Assembly (NCBI GenBank): GCA_963169105.1
Contig: CAUJGU010000404.1
Location: 56,850 to 120,849, forward strand
Direction of reading: 5' to 3'
Length of the DNA stretch: 64,000 nucleotides
From: Ceriagrion tenellum
Lineage: Eukaryota; Arthropoda; Insecta; Odonata; Coenagrionidae
The notes under the pieces were generated by a model. The model saw only the letters and a list, made by a program, of their open reading frames with translations. It searched no databases and was not told the origin of the DNA. Shown piece by piece: positions 49,880-61,389 of this stretch; position 1 is the stretch's first letter; each line of letters begins with the position of its first letter. The position numbers and the translations under genes are program-made.

Positions 49880-49897
49880 TTCGAGAAGTTTCTAGAA
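49880..49897. promoter_or_regulatory. Heat-shock element, copy 2 unit 1
   Basis: TTCgaGAAgtTTCtaGAA: four perfect alternating units, two bases before TATATAA. Confidence 0.85.
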
Positions 49898-50033
49898 TTA
49901 TATAAGGAACAGCGAGTTATCGGAAGATGACGCAACCCGTTCAAGAATTTCCTCATCCGATTTCCTCAACTCACCCTCTTCTAGGCTCGGCGACTAGCCG
50001 GCAGTGGAGTGAGCGGGGCAGGTGAGCTGCGCA

Positions 50034-50051
50034 TTCGAGAAGTTTCGAGAA
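50034..50051. promoter_or_regulatory. Heat-shock element, copy 2 unit 2
   Basis: TTCgaGAAgtTTCgaGAA: four perfect alternating units, followed by two more GAA triplets and TATATAT. Confidence 0.85.
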
Positions 50052-50289
50052 GAAGAATTATATATGGAACAGCGAGCTATCGGAAGATGACGCAACCCGT
50101 TCATGACTTTCCTCAACCAATTTCCGCAACTCACCCTCTTCCCAACTCGGCGAGCGGCCGTATTTCGTTATCAGCGACGGCCAGCAAATGCGCCGCCGAG
50201 TGTTATCTCGAGCGTAAAAACTTCCTTATGTGGACAGAAAGAGTAAGGAAAAGCTACGGAATTGAAAGGCTCGCCTAAAATAATGCGTA

Positions 50290-51950
50290 CGTACTGCGTT
50301 CTTGAATAGGTGCAAAATTAGTTATTGGTCTTTTACTGAGGAATAACGTACCAAATGAGATTCTCATTTAGTACACCCTATGATTAACTGTTTCGTCACA
50401 GGATTAGAGCAGTCACTCGATCTACTCGGAGTTCGGTCAACAGTATGTTACTAAATGCTTTGTACAGTCATTTGTTTCCCAACGGACATTGTCCATTCGG
50501 CGGTTTGATGCGCACATTGAGTCCAATGTCATGTCTTGTCTTTCATTAAGCACGCCACACGGGATGTTATTTTTGATCAGTCCTTTTGTAATACTTGCAA
50601 TGTGTAACACATGTCATGTAAATCAAAATTTAATAATATGTCATTAATTTAGCACCAGATGCATTTCTGAATAGAGCAAAAATTCGAGGCGAGCGGCTGG
50701 TAACTGCAGTATTGTTTATTAAATTATTTACACATCGTCTATTATGGGAAAATTAAGTATATCTAATGATTTATACATTAATATTAGTCCCTCAGAGTAT
50801 TTAAATGTTACTAATAAATAGTATTTATGGCTCTCAAATTAAATAGAGACACATGACGATGAGAAATACAAATCCCTCCACATTTTAAAAATGAAACTTA
50901 TTCGATTTATTGTTCATTTTTCATAAGTAAGAGTTTTATGAACACTAGTAAGATTATTATAGATTGAGAGTTGAGGGACATATGCACATTTTCACTGATA
51001 ATTGAAACATGATGTCAAATAGGATCTTAATAAATATTATTTTTCATATAAGATGACACGCTACGAGTAATATTTCGTCCCTCGTGGAAAGCTGAGTACT
51101 TGTCATGATCTGAACAACAATATTAATCTTCCAAGAGGCTGTTAGCATTTCAAGAAGTCGGGTAACGTTTTACGGTAACAAAGAACAATGCTTTTAAATT
51201 TGAATAAATCATATTCTGATGAGAAATCCACATTCCTCGATATTTTTATAATAAACTTCCTTGTCTCTTTGTGCATTTTCCTACAAAAAAACTGAACTCG
51301 GAAGAATAAGAATAAATCATTTTAAAAGTTTTATGGAGAGTCAAAAGAAAAACGCATGATTAAATTATACATGCTTCTTGTTTGGAAATGAATTATAAAA
51401 TTCTTCTGTGGTTTGTTACCCACACTATTCGTACAATATCTTCCCTCTTTGGAAAAAAATATGTCACAGAACTGTGCAATAATGTATGACATAATGATTC
51501 TGCTTGATTAATAAGAAAAGAGAGTATAGGGCTCAAAAATGTTAATAAAACTGATTCTGATGAGTAAAACACATCCCTGGATACTTTCTAAAAATGAAAT
51601 ATCTTCGCCCGCTTGCGTGTTTTCTGGTAATTTAGAAAATTCTGGAGAATTAATAAGATATTTTAAAAATTAGTGAAGGGATGTATGCGTACTTTAGTTA
51701 ATAAATGAAACAAAATCTAAGTTTATTGCTGCATATAGATTATTGTGCGGGACTTAGAAACCACACTCAGCGCAAATTATCTCAATCTCTTGGGGTAATA
51801 ATATAAATATCAAGAAGAGTATCTCGAAATATTCCGTAAGATGAAATAGGAATGGAGGTTAAAACTGAAGTTATTTATTATTAACCATTCAATATCCAAA
51901 TATTAAGATATAATTGGGTTTAATCGTTTTAAACACCGAAGTCTGTGTGA
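50290..51950. other. AT-rich duplicated non-coding sequence
   Basis: Counterpart of 2,400-3,940. No gene seen. Confidence 0.7.
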
Positions 51951-51959
51951 TTTGTCGTC

Positions 51960-52365
51960 TCTGGATGTTCAACTTCATGGTCCACGCTGCTGCCAAGATA
52001 ATGGCCAGCTCCCAAAAGCCCACCTCTTGAGAGGACGAAACGGCAGAACGGCTTTTACACTTTGAATGTAAGATCACACTGGCAAGACGGCCGGTTTCAA
52101 GGATTCAGTGTGTGATGAAATACAGTACATTTGGGCAGGGTTTCACATCCGAAGTCCGGCGCATAGTGAGAAGCCTCAAATTCCATTAAAGGAAGAAACG
52201 AAGGCCGATACAAAGAACTACCGCCCTATAACCTGCCACTACAGTGTGTATAAAGAGTTTACCTCCCTCTTTAGTGACCTCATGATGCATCTTGTCTAGC
52301 TGGTTTGAGACCAAATGTTCGAGCATGGGACTTTAATTCGGGAATTCGCGGGATCTAAGTGCAAC
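51960..52365 (+). pseudogene. R4/Dong-like LINE fragment, start of reverse transcriptase, copy 2
   Basis: Counterpart of 3,950-4,345. It encodes DTKNYRPITCHYSVYKEFTS, closer to the intact NYRPI..hxSVYK motif than copy 1. It is interrupted at 52,368 by the Harbinger-like insertion. Other frames carry stops. Confidence 0.62.
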
Positions 52366-54050
52366 CTGGGGCCTTATTCTGAACGGAATTGCGACCGCGC
52401 TATTAGCCAAAATTTCTACCCAGCGCGCAGTTTCCATGGTAATTGCGACCCAGTCGCTATTCGGTATTCTGAATATTTATAATAGCCACCGGAAGTCGAA
52501 ATTTAAAGCGCGGTCGCAATTCGGTATTCTGAACGGTGAATAGCGACCGGCCGGGTCGCAATTCTATAGCGCGGTCGAGGGGACCGGGCAATTCTGAATA
52601 GCGACGGCTATTTCTCATGCACTCGGCAGAATATTCGCATTTCGTAATGATTTAAAGCATTTTTCAGTATTTAAATGAAAAACTTTCAATTAATTAAGGA
52701 CCCAAAATCGCTTCTATGGCGCCATAATGATATGTAATTGAGATCACAATCGTTTATATGCCAGTTAAATGCGTGTTATACAAAAAATTAACTAAATCTA
52801 TTATTTTCCTCTGGCCACTGGATAATATCACTTTGAAAAGTAATTATTTCATACTCTTATGAAATTCGCTTGCAAGGGGCAAGTATAACATCGCTAGTCA
52901 TATAAGTAAATAGCTACAATTCTTGGATCTCGGCTATATGCTAGATATTTACAAGCACGTATGTACGCACAATGAATACTCAAGGGTCGAATTTCAAGGA
53001 GTACTCCAATTCAGATGAACTTGCTGCTCTAACCACGTATTTTAATAATAACTGCGAGTAAAAACAACACGTAAAAAGTACAATAAAGCCCCGCGAGACG
53101 TATGAAAGTCACGAAAAATAGCGTTACCCGTAATGTCATATGAATCACATAGTGTCATCCAATACAAACACTTTGGGAATTTACTATATAGCCAATCTCT
53201 TACAGTTAAAAATGCAGTATGTTAGTTTCTCTCCCATTCTAAATGAGGCCGAAGATAAAAACTTTATATTCCCACCTCTCGCTCTCATTGACGTCTAGTG
53301 GTCATCCCATTATAAGCTTTAACAATATGCAGTGAGACTGTTGAGACCTACCAACCCATTACTACCAAAGCATTATCACTGAGTAGAATAATGTACATTG
53401 CAATACTGGAAGTCCTCTATCGAGAGAAAACTGACAAATTCGCAAGTAAAACAGTGTATGCGGATAAAGTACAAATGTCGACGCGACGAAAGGTATTGAA
53501 TAAGGGACACTGCTTTCCCAAAACTGACACAGAAAAGGATCAGTTCATATGTTATTTAATCATAAGGATAGCAGGCATAATTAACATTTTAAAAACATAA
53601 ATTTTAATGCAAATCTCACACTATTAATGGACTCACCCTTGCTTGTTTACCTTGATGTTTACATTCACCGTTCCGCAATATTAATTTCGTCAGTCATTTA
53701 TCAGAATATATGACTTAGTGCAATAATGCAAATTTTTCAACTTATAATACGTAATAAGTATTATAATTAAAGGTATTTATGAGTTGAAAAAAGTCCTACA
53801 TTCCAATCGGGAAATAATATTTCATCAAAGGGAGAGAGAAATAACCGCAAGCTTGCATCTCATTGGCTGCTGAATTGTAAGTTGGATATGACTGAAGAAG
53901 TTGTCATACAGGAAGGGCGGGCTTTATTATAGCGACTCTGAACTGGGCAATATATTGCCCACCTCCATTCAGAATACCGATCCGCGCTGTTGTGAGCCTT
54001 GGAATAGCGCGAGCATCTAATAGCGACCCAGATTCAGAATAAGGCCCCTG
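52366..54050. mobile_element. Harbinger-like element, 1.68 kb, with visible empty site in copy 1
   Basis: The element spans 52,369-54,047. Its perfect 15-bp inverted ends are GGGCCTTATTCTGAA, and CTG is duplicated on both sides (52,366-52,368; 54,048-54,050). Copy 1 (near 4,335-4,345) has a single CTG and no insert, so the boundaries are exact and the insertion is later than the duplication. Many ATTCTGAA and GCGACC/GGTCGC subterminal repeats lie within 250 bp of each end. A 3-bp target duplication with GGG ends suggests PIF/Harbinger. No transposase is visible, so it is non-autonomous. Confidence 0.88.
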
Positions 54051-54176
54051 CTCATTGTTAGATGAATAATAGTGTGCGCCGAAACCACGTTTAGTTCAAG
54101 TATTTAAATGAAATCGTTGTAGTGCGGAAAAGGTTCTTCTCGTCACTCTGATCACAAATTAAACAAATTTGAAATC

Positions 54177-54640
54177 GGACCATATCATTCGGTCGAACGT
54201 CTCTTGCCAAGTTTCAAAAATAGTAAAAAATATTACATTTTTCGGGATTTTTTTAAAATGAGGTGATATGCTTTTAGCGTTTAAAAACACGGAATGTGAA
54301 CTCTTTTATTTTGTCCTATGTCTTAAAAAATTACATAATCCGTCTTCCGTGCTTCTTTAATTGGGGGCATTGTCACTTATCGGGTTCAAATTATCCAAAA
54401 GTCGTTAAGTACATAATTTTTCGGAATATCCTCTTAATGAGTTACAGTGATCGGATTACGCGTAAAATCGTGTTGTGGTCTTTTTTAGGTCTTTGGTCTT
54501 TTAAGAAAAGATGTAATTCTCATTATTTCCTTCTTTTACTGGGAAAAGAAGGGGCATATACATACAAAGCAATGACCTTACGGTCACTGTTTTCCTTGTG
54601 TGAAGTGTGCAACTCTTATCCATACAAAACAAAAGATTTA
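54177..54640. mobile_element. Insertion of about 460 bp specific to copy 2
   Basis: Copy 1 reads straight through (around 4,465). There are no clear terminal repeats. It contains an open frame (54,296-54,643) with no recognisable motif. Confidence 0.5.
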
Positions 54641-54979
54641 TGAGTACTTTTGCTGCACCGCGAGTTTCACCTTTCATTTCTCTATTACTTTGCGATTGAT
54701 AGCAAAAAGGATAAAATGTTTCCACACACCGACGATCTATTCACATTGTTTTGGCCAAAATATTTGCATTTCGGTCGTTGCTTTACTCGTGTGAAGAGTA
54801 ATGTTATAAAATATCCTACTTAGTGGATACATCGCGTAACAGTAATTGAGGACGAAGACAAGACATATGTTATCTTAAAGGGGAGTGAAAATGCCGGAAA
54901 TTGGTAATGTCTTTCCGCCCCAAGGGTTCGTGAGAAAATTGCTAATAAACATTTTTGTCCCCTACAAATACTTACGATT

Positions 54980-55095
54980 TCTCATGAATTAGCTGAGGGG
55001 GGAATGGCCGAGGTGGTTAAGTCGCAAGCGCATACTATGCCGGGTTGGAGTGAAACGTCGCGGGTACGAGGCTCACTCATGCATTACTTTTTTTC
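54980..55095 (+). pseudogene. tRNA-Leu/Ser-like pseudogene or SINE head
   Basis: A perfect A-box of the leucine/serine type (TGGCCGAGGTGGTTAAG, 55,005-55,021) is followed 40 nt later by a degenerate B-box (GGGTACGAGGC) and a T7 terminator at about 55,087. The acceptor stem does not pair well, so it is probably a pseudogene carried within a copy-2-specific insert. Confidence 0.5.
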
Positions 55096-55734
55096 GCTAG
55101 AATATACATTATAAACCACGAAAGATGCCAGATTCCGAACGTATACGACAGTACCTACGGTTTTTTTTCGTTTTAAAACTATTTTATGGAATTTATACTG
55201 CCCAGAGTGTTGTAGAAGATTGTGGAGTTTTTATCATTTGCTCCGAAGGAGAGTTGGAGGAGAAAGGAGCGTCATTGGTCGAGTATTTCCGATTTTGAAA
55301 TACTTTTTGAAACATAAATGACTCCGATTAGTCGTGGGACTTTTTGTAGAACATTAACGGAAGACAAAAATGTTAATGTTTATTTTGAAGCGATCTGATT
55401 TCTTTAAATTTCCTAAAAATTGTGCTCCAAGGATATTCTTTACTCTCAAGGATGCTGCGGATATTTTTTACTCAACTTTTCCTTCAATCGCGAAGATTTT
55501 CCTGCCAGAAAAGAGATTAAAACAGGTTCCAAGAGTATGGATAAGCGGCTTGAGAGGAGCTAAAATGGAACAACGTATTTAATGAAGCAACTGAGGGGGG
55601 GGGGGTTGAGAGGGGAGGAAAAAGTTATTCCATTTCAGTAAAGGAAAATTATTGGGTAATAAAAAAACTGTAATTCCTTCTGTAATTCTGTAATTCTCCT
55701 GAAAACCATCATCTTCGGAGGAGAGTGAATATGA

Positions 55735-57259
55735 ACCCAGTCCCAAAAACTCCAAAATTTACGTGCCTCTTGATGTGAAAATCAAAACTGTGAACTTGGC
55801 CAGGGAGCATCCCAATTGGAGTCTCTCTTCCTTACAACATAATTGTTCGACTTTATTGAGACACAAAGGATTGCTTGCAGCGTGGAAAAAAAGATATTGA
55901 AAACGGAGGTACTCGTTTTGATAAGCTGCGAATGATTTATGAGTGAGTGTACGATCGTTTCGTTGAAGCTAGGAAGAGAAACGAATCAGTGACGACTAGG
56001 ACTTTGCAGGAGTGCGCACTTTCAGCGGCAGTTTAACATGTGTCCGAGAACTTTAAGTTTTCAGCAAGTGTTACTTGGGTAACTGCGTTTAAAAAAACAT
56101 TTCGCCTTGTTCAGAGAAATGTCACCAAGTATGTGTCTAGAAGTGAGGAGCGTAATTTAGAGGACATTTTAAAATCAGCGGATATATTTCAAAAACAGGT
56201 GAAACGCATGATACAGCACTACGATAAGGATTTTGTGATGAATGCCGACCAAACTGGGTGTTCATATAGGGCAGATGTAAAGAGAACGCTTGCATTCAAG
56301 GGACAAAAAACAGTGCAAGTGGCAGTTGGGAGTGTTCACAAACTCACTCACTCGTACACGACGCAATATTACATAACTGCATCGGGAAAACTGCTCCCAA
56401 AGGTGTTCTTGTGCATGCAGGAAGCAGGGGGTGAATTTGGTCCGCGTGTGAGGGAGATTGTGATGTCCATGGAGAATGAATATAGAAATGTTAATGTAGT
56501 GTGCTCAAAATCAGGAAAACTCACAAGTGCATTATTTAAAAAGTTTTTAGAGAAGGTAATTAAGCCTTACGCTGGTGAAAAAAAATTTTTAATGGTGGTC
56601 GATTCCATGGGAGGGCAAATAAATGCTGGCATGTACGATGTACTATTTACTAATGTCAATGACGAACCTACATGAACATTAAAAGTGATACCTCCCAAGT
56701 CAACGTCAACCCGGGAAATTCCCTCGCCCGGCCTACCGAAATGTTCCCCCGTTGCTCTTCTCCCTGGAATTTTAGGTGCACTCTGGCAGCAGCCATCGAA
56801 ATAATTGTTTTTACCGCGCCATTCTCACCCGGTCGGCTTCGGGAAACCCGGATTCTTGGGTCGATCCCTGGGACAGTGACCTACCCGAAGAAGCCTCCTC
56901 CGCTCCGATGAAGAAAGTGTTAACGGTCCCTTTACCCCTTGTATTTTCCAAAGGAGCAAGGAGTGTGCTCCTGTCGATCCCTGGGTCAGCGACCTGTCTG
57001 AAAGACCCTCCTCTCCTCCGATAACGGTCTTTTGCCTCTGGGATTTTCCTAAGGGGCAAGGGGTGTGCTCTCGGCGCTAGAGCAAGTGAAAACGATAAAT
57101 GAGAGAAAAGGATCTTCATCACCGTCACCTTGGATACCTTAAAACAAGTGCATATGTTCCGGTGAGAGCTTCATTAAATGCTCTCATTGTAGGGAAATTC
57201 TTTGCTTCAAATGCTTTTATGATGAATATCATCCAAAAACATGCTATTCAACGCCATGA
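55735..57259 (+). pseudogene. pogo/Tigger-like transposase, broken
   Basis: The N-terminal CENP-B-like helix-turn-helix remains in shifted frames at 55,765-56,040: LAREHPNWSLSSLQ, NGGTRFDKLRMIYE, YDRFVEARKRNESV and TRTLQECALSAA. The open stretch 56,040-56,675 holds KYVSRSE, the first catalytic aspartate (MNADQTG) and the second (LMVVDSMGGQ), then stops. The segment for the third acidic residue is replaced by a GC-rich insert. The C-terminal cysteine cluster FIKCSHCREILCFKCF resumes at 57,161 and ends at a stop at 57,257-57,259. The stops, frameshifts and missing third acid indicate that it is inactive. Confidence 0.78.
56855..57085. repeat. GC-rich tandem repeat, 113-bp period, inside the transposon
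   Basis: TCGATCCCTGGG at 56,861 recurs at 56,974. AACGGTC, GATTTTCC/TATTTTCC, AAGGAGCAAGG/AGGGGCAAGG and GTGTGCTC follow in both units. It is unlike the surrounding AT-rich sequence and occupies the place of the missing transposase segment. Confidence 0.75.
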
Positions 57260-57371
57260 CTGAAATTGATAATTCCTGCAGTTTTAATAAACATGGTTTT
57301 GGAAAGGAATTACAGTTTTTTTTATTACCCAATAATTTTCCTTTACTGAAATGGAATTTCTTTTTGGAATG

Positions 57372-60300
57372 GATGAGCGAGCGTCTAGGGGAGATGAGTC
57401 GCGATCTACTGCTACTTTTTGTTGAAGCACGGTCGTACCTTTGAGATGAAGGAAGCTGGACCGTCGACAATGACGTTAATAACATTTAATGAGAATGTTC
57501 ATTGCCCTTTATTTGGACCACCTCATAGTTTGAACTATTTGATTCTTCTTTCATATGCTGATGTTATATTTTATTGCCAGAATGTTCGATTTTTCTTAGC
57601 CTTGTCTCTTGCAAGTGGAAAAGAGGAAATCAGCTCCACTTCAATAGCTTAAGTTGTTGATGATGATATAAGGACCATTTTCATTTAAGCATCTTTACCA
57701 ACGGACTCGCCTTAGAACCATACACCTAATCGAAACTTCACGATAAGTGGTACTTTATATACAAAATATTTAACGGGAACTAAAACTATGAGGAAAAACG
57801 AAAAAAGTACCCACGATACTTTTCTGACAGCAAAAAACTTTATTTCACGTATTTTCCTGAAAGTGCAAAATGCACCTGCCGTGTGATTGCAACAAAAGAA
57901 AGATAAATAAACCTGTGGTCGGCCGGTTAAAATCGATTGTTTTTGCCCTGTCAAAGGGAAGGTTCCTGTGATAAAAATAAAATTTCTTTATGCTCAGCGG
58001 CATCACAGAATTGGCAAGATAGGAGCAGCTGACCAAAAGGAGAGTGAAAAGATTAAGAATAGGCTGAAAAGAAAAGAAAAACAAGAGAAAAAAAATAAAG
58101 TAGTTTTTATAAAGTTAGGTCAATATTACTTCGGATAGTGAAAAAATTGAGACATTCGGTAGCCAAAAATACAGACAAATATTTTCATAATTGGTTCAGA
58201 TTACACTCTGGGACTCAAATGCGAACACTGCTTGCTAATAATGCTCTGGTTGGTGACAGGTACGGCGTATCAGACAGAGGGATTGTGTCATCGTCTCCAG
58301 TGTTCTCTCCAACTTTGGCTTAATAACTGAAACAAACAAAGCAAAGGTTATTCACAAAAATTGAATAAAACGATCAAAATCTCTTCTTCGGAGTATCTTG
58401 AAGAGTGAGCAGTTACAGATAGTTGACGTATATACTACATGACTACACTTTGATAAGGGCTCAGATTACACTCTTGTATTTTAAACAATGGGCTTAAAAA
58501 TTTAAAAATCCTAAGAAGGAGCACATTTCAGTAGTTCAGAAGAAACGTTGCAGTTTACTTTTGTCGCACTGTACCTTTGACAATAACTTTCAAGGATATA
58601 CCTGTTGGTATCCTTGATGCTGTTAACGCAAAATAAGTCAACCTATCGAACGTACGCATCGTTGGAAGTTACACTAGGAATACTAATACTAGCTGCAAAA
58701 GGGGTGTCATCAAAGTTTTAGAGATATCCCTAAAACAGTGGTCTGTCTTTTACACGTTAATAAACTCACTTCAACACACTAAGGAGAAAAACTGGATGGA
58801 AAAACCAAAGGACCAAAATGTTGTTCAGGGCCTGTTAGCAAGAGTCTAAAGCATTGTGAGAAACAATCTGTGGCATCCAGAAAATTGAGAGCAATCTTTT
58901 TGAAATCATGTACCAAATTCTCAGTAAAGATTTAAAGTACCAGTTTGAGATCTGCAAGGCTATCCGCTCTGGGACCTGGGATCATTAAACATGGCCCCTG
59001 ATTAACTCTTGTTGGTTAACTGCTACTTATTGGTATCTTCGACTTTTTGCATCTTCCAACATACCAAAAATAAACCACATAACTTTCATACTGAAAATTT
59101 ATGCACCATTGTGGTTCCCTGTGAAGAAAAATCCAATCCTTGGAGATGGACCGAGACATCTATGTATAGCAATTTAGTCGTCGAGGTACTTACCTGAACA
59201 CCTCATGCGTGTAGTTGATACTGTAATTCAAACCAATGGATATTTCGCCCATCCAGAAAATGTGTTAGCTCCAAAGATTTCAGATTCTAGGGATAATGTC
59301 AGAGAACTTGGGTGGAGACAATTCCTGGAAGCGAAACAAGAAAAGACTGTATGACATTTTGAAATAACACAAATTTATCTAAAAGCTACAGAATTCACAG
59401 AAGAGATAGGCTGGAATACAGTTAATCTTACCTGTCCTCCTATTCTTCCCGTAGAGTAGGACGAAGTTGGCATTAATGACTTCATCGCCAAGAAATAATT
59501 CCTTAATTTCACCGAGAGTCACTAATTTTCAAACCACACACAGGCAGTGGAGTGACCTGTGAATGTAGTCCCCGATGCAGCCACCAAGGATTGTGGTGTA
59601 GAGAACAGAGATGGTTTCATGTGAGCCAAGCTGAAGTCTAGAGAATTAATGCCTACTTTCATTTCTATGACTGATTCCAACACACTTAGTTTTTTAAAGT
59701 ACCGCGCTCAAGTAATGGCTGGTTTGTTGGGTAGGGCGTGGATAGAACTCGCGGTCCAGCAACCTTCACGTGGTGAGTTCTGAGTCGCTCCCATGTACCT
59801 AAAGTGTATAGGAGCGGGCGAAGAGCTGCAAACTTATGACGAGAAAAACAACGATCGTAAGCTCACTTATTTTTTTTGTACATGCCCCTTCCCTCCACAA
59901 TAAACGAAAAAGAGGAATGGGAATTATATCTCAATTTCAAGAATAAAGACTTTAAATAGTAGGTATCATATGAAATTTGTTTAAAACTTACTGTTTAATT
60001 TGATACCAAACACCATGGATTTCCGTTGATTTTTACCCACATTGCTCCCTGGTAAGACCACCAGAGCGCATTTAGAGGAAAATAGGAAGAAAGGTTAGTA
60101 GCTCATGGCAATAAAATGCGACCGCTAACGAGGAAGGATGGGACTCGTTCGGGTAGGAAATGAGGATTGCATATTGTACTCTTCTCAAGGAAGAAAGAGT
60201 TTGGGCCATAAAGGTAAGGAGGGGCTTGGGGAGCAGGTAAGAAGTGAATGTCGAACGTACAAGTAAATTTTTTCCGCAGTTACCCGTACACACGTGTAAG

Positions 60301-60540
60301 TACGTTCCCCACCGCAGATGGTTTAAAAAGGTTTTCCGACTGTCATCTGCATAAAGTTTGTATACCTCTTTCAATGACAGAGGGAGACGAGAAGAAGACC
60401 TTCTCTGACAAGATGAATTTCTATGCTCCAGGAATGGATGCCGTAAGCAACTTCTGGTTAAACATGTTCCTTTCCACCCCCCAACACCCCTGCAGAATCT
60501 TCACGTCTTTTCTCTCGGTATAACAAGAAATTCCACCAAG
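57372..60540. other. Duplicated non-coding sequence
   Basis: 57,372-59,960 matches 4,796-7,420 of copy 1 with no supported gene. 59,960-60,540 has no clear counterpart. Confidence 0.6.
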
Positions 60541-60544
60541 TCCT

Positions 60545-61210
60545 ATATAGGGTCTCACGCTACTAATACCTAAGAAGGGAGACTCATCCGATCCTAAGAA
60601 CTACTGCCCTATATCCTATCTTGTTACTGTATTTAAGCAGTCACCTATACCTTATTCTCCATTAGATCCAGCCGCTTGGGGTCGAGGTGTACAAGCAGAA
60701 GGATTCGAAGGGTTTAATCACGGATTAAATGGACAAACTGCTCATTGTTTGATGCATATGCCAGGATGGCATCTAGCGTAAGCGCAATCTATCAATGATC
60801 TGGGTGGGATAGAGAAAGGCGTTTGATACCACTTCACATGAACTTATTTTAGCCAAGTTGAAGCTGATAAAAGTCCATTCAGAGGTATTGTTCTTCATCT
60901 AACGCCTGATACAACTTAAGAAAACGCGCATCTTTCTGACTGTAGGCAAGCAGTTGGAATCATACCACCAGTTTCATACCACCGTTGCGTTTTCCAAAGT
61001 GATAGGTTGAGCCATTTGATGTTCTGTATTTCCTCCTACCTCCATCGCTAGGGCTGCGACCAGAAAATAATACATGTGCGGTGTGCCGAGGGACAGGAAG
61101 CATATGATCAACCATTTATTTTATATGGATGACCAGAGGCTCAACGCTTCCAATGCAAAGCACCTTCGCGTGGCCAGGGACACCGTAATGGAGTAGAGTG
61201 AGAACAAAGT
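60545..61210 (+). pseudogene. R4/Dong-like LINE fragment, reverse transcriptase palm
   Basis: Frames in order: DPKNYCPIS (60,590), then a degenerate RKRNLSM.W...RKAFDT.SHELI block (60,790-60,850; cf. KAFDSVPH), KKTRIFLTVGKQLE (60,920) and YMDDQRLNASNAKHLRVARD (61,122-61,180) with the catalytic aspartates. Stops separate the parts. The YMDD segment corresponds to YIDD at 7,735 in copy 1; the earlier part is extra in copy 2. Confidence 0.68.
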
Positions 61211-61389
61211 TCTAGCCACGATATGTGCGCCGTTTTTACACTGATTTACACATTTATGTGAATGAAATGGAACGTCAAAAAATTACAGACTCTCGACAGA
61301 ATTAATAGGTAGATGATGACCATTTTTCGAAGTCTTCATCTAAAAGCTCCCGTCACCAGATTGTATCTCTCTGGCAGTGTAGGTGGTAG

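Larger units (their letters stand above)
49684..50085 (-). promoter_or_regulatory. Divergent heat-shock-type promoter, copy 2
   Basis: The minus TATA box (ATATAAAAAG) lies at 49,707-49,716. CCAAT boxes lie near 49,780 and 49,821. Two heat-shock elements (49,880-49,897; 50,034-50,051) are each followed by a plus-strand TATA box (49,899-49,905; about 50,059-50,065). The second element arose through a 154-bp tandem duplication absent from copy 1. Confidence 0.72.
49847..50160. repeat. 154-bp tandem duplication in promoter copy 2
   Basis: Unit 1 is 49,847-50,000 and unit 2 50,001-50,160. Both begin GCAGTGGAGTGAGCGGGGCA and contain a heat-shock element, a TATA box and GATGACGCAACCCGTTCA. Unit 2 has six additional bases (GAAGAA) after its heat-shock element. 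Confidence 0.92.
55618..57358 (+). mobile_element. pogo/Tigger-like DNA transposon with long TIRs
   Basis: Nearly identical inverted repeats of about 58 bp bound it (55,620-55,677; 57,303-57,358). Both contain ATTCCATTTCAGTAAAGG and ATTATTGGGTAATAAAAA, reading inward. Between them lie a CENP-B/DDE-type transposase pseudogene and a GC-rich insert. It is absent from copy 1. No clear TA target duplication is seen at the outer ends. Confidence 0.75.
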
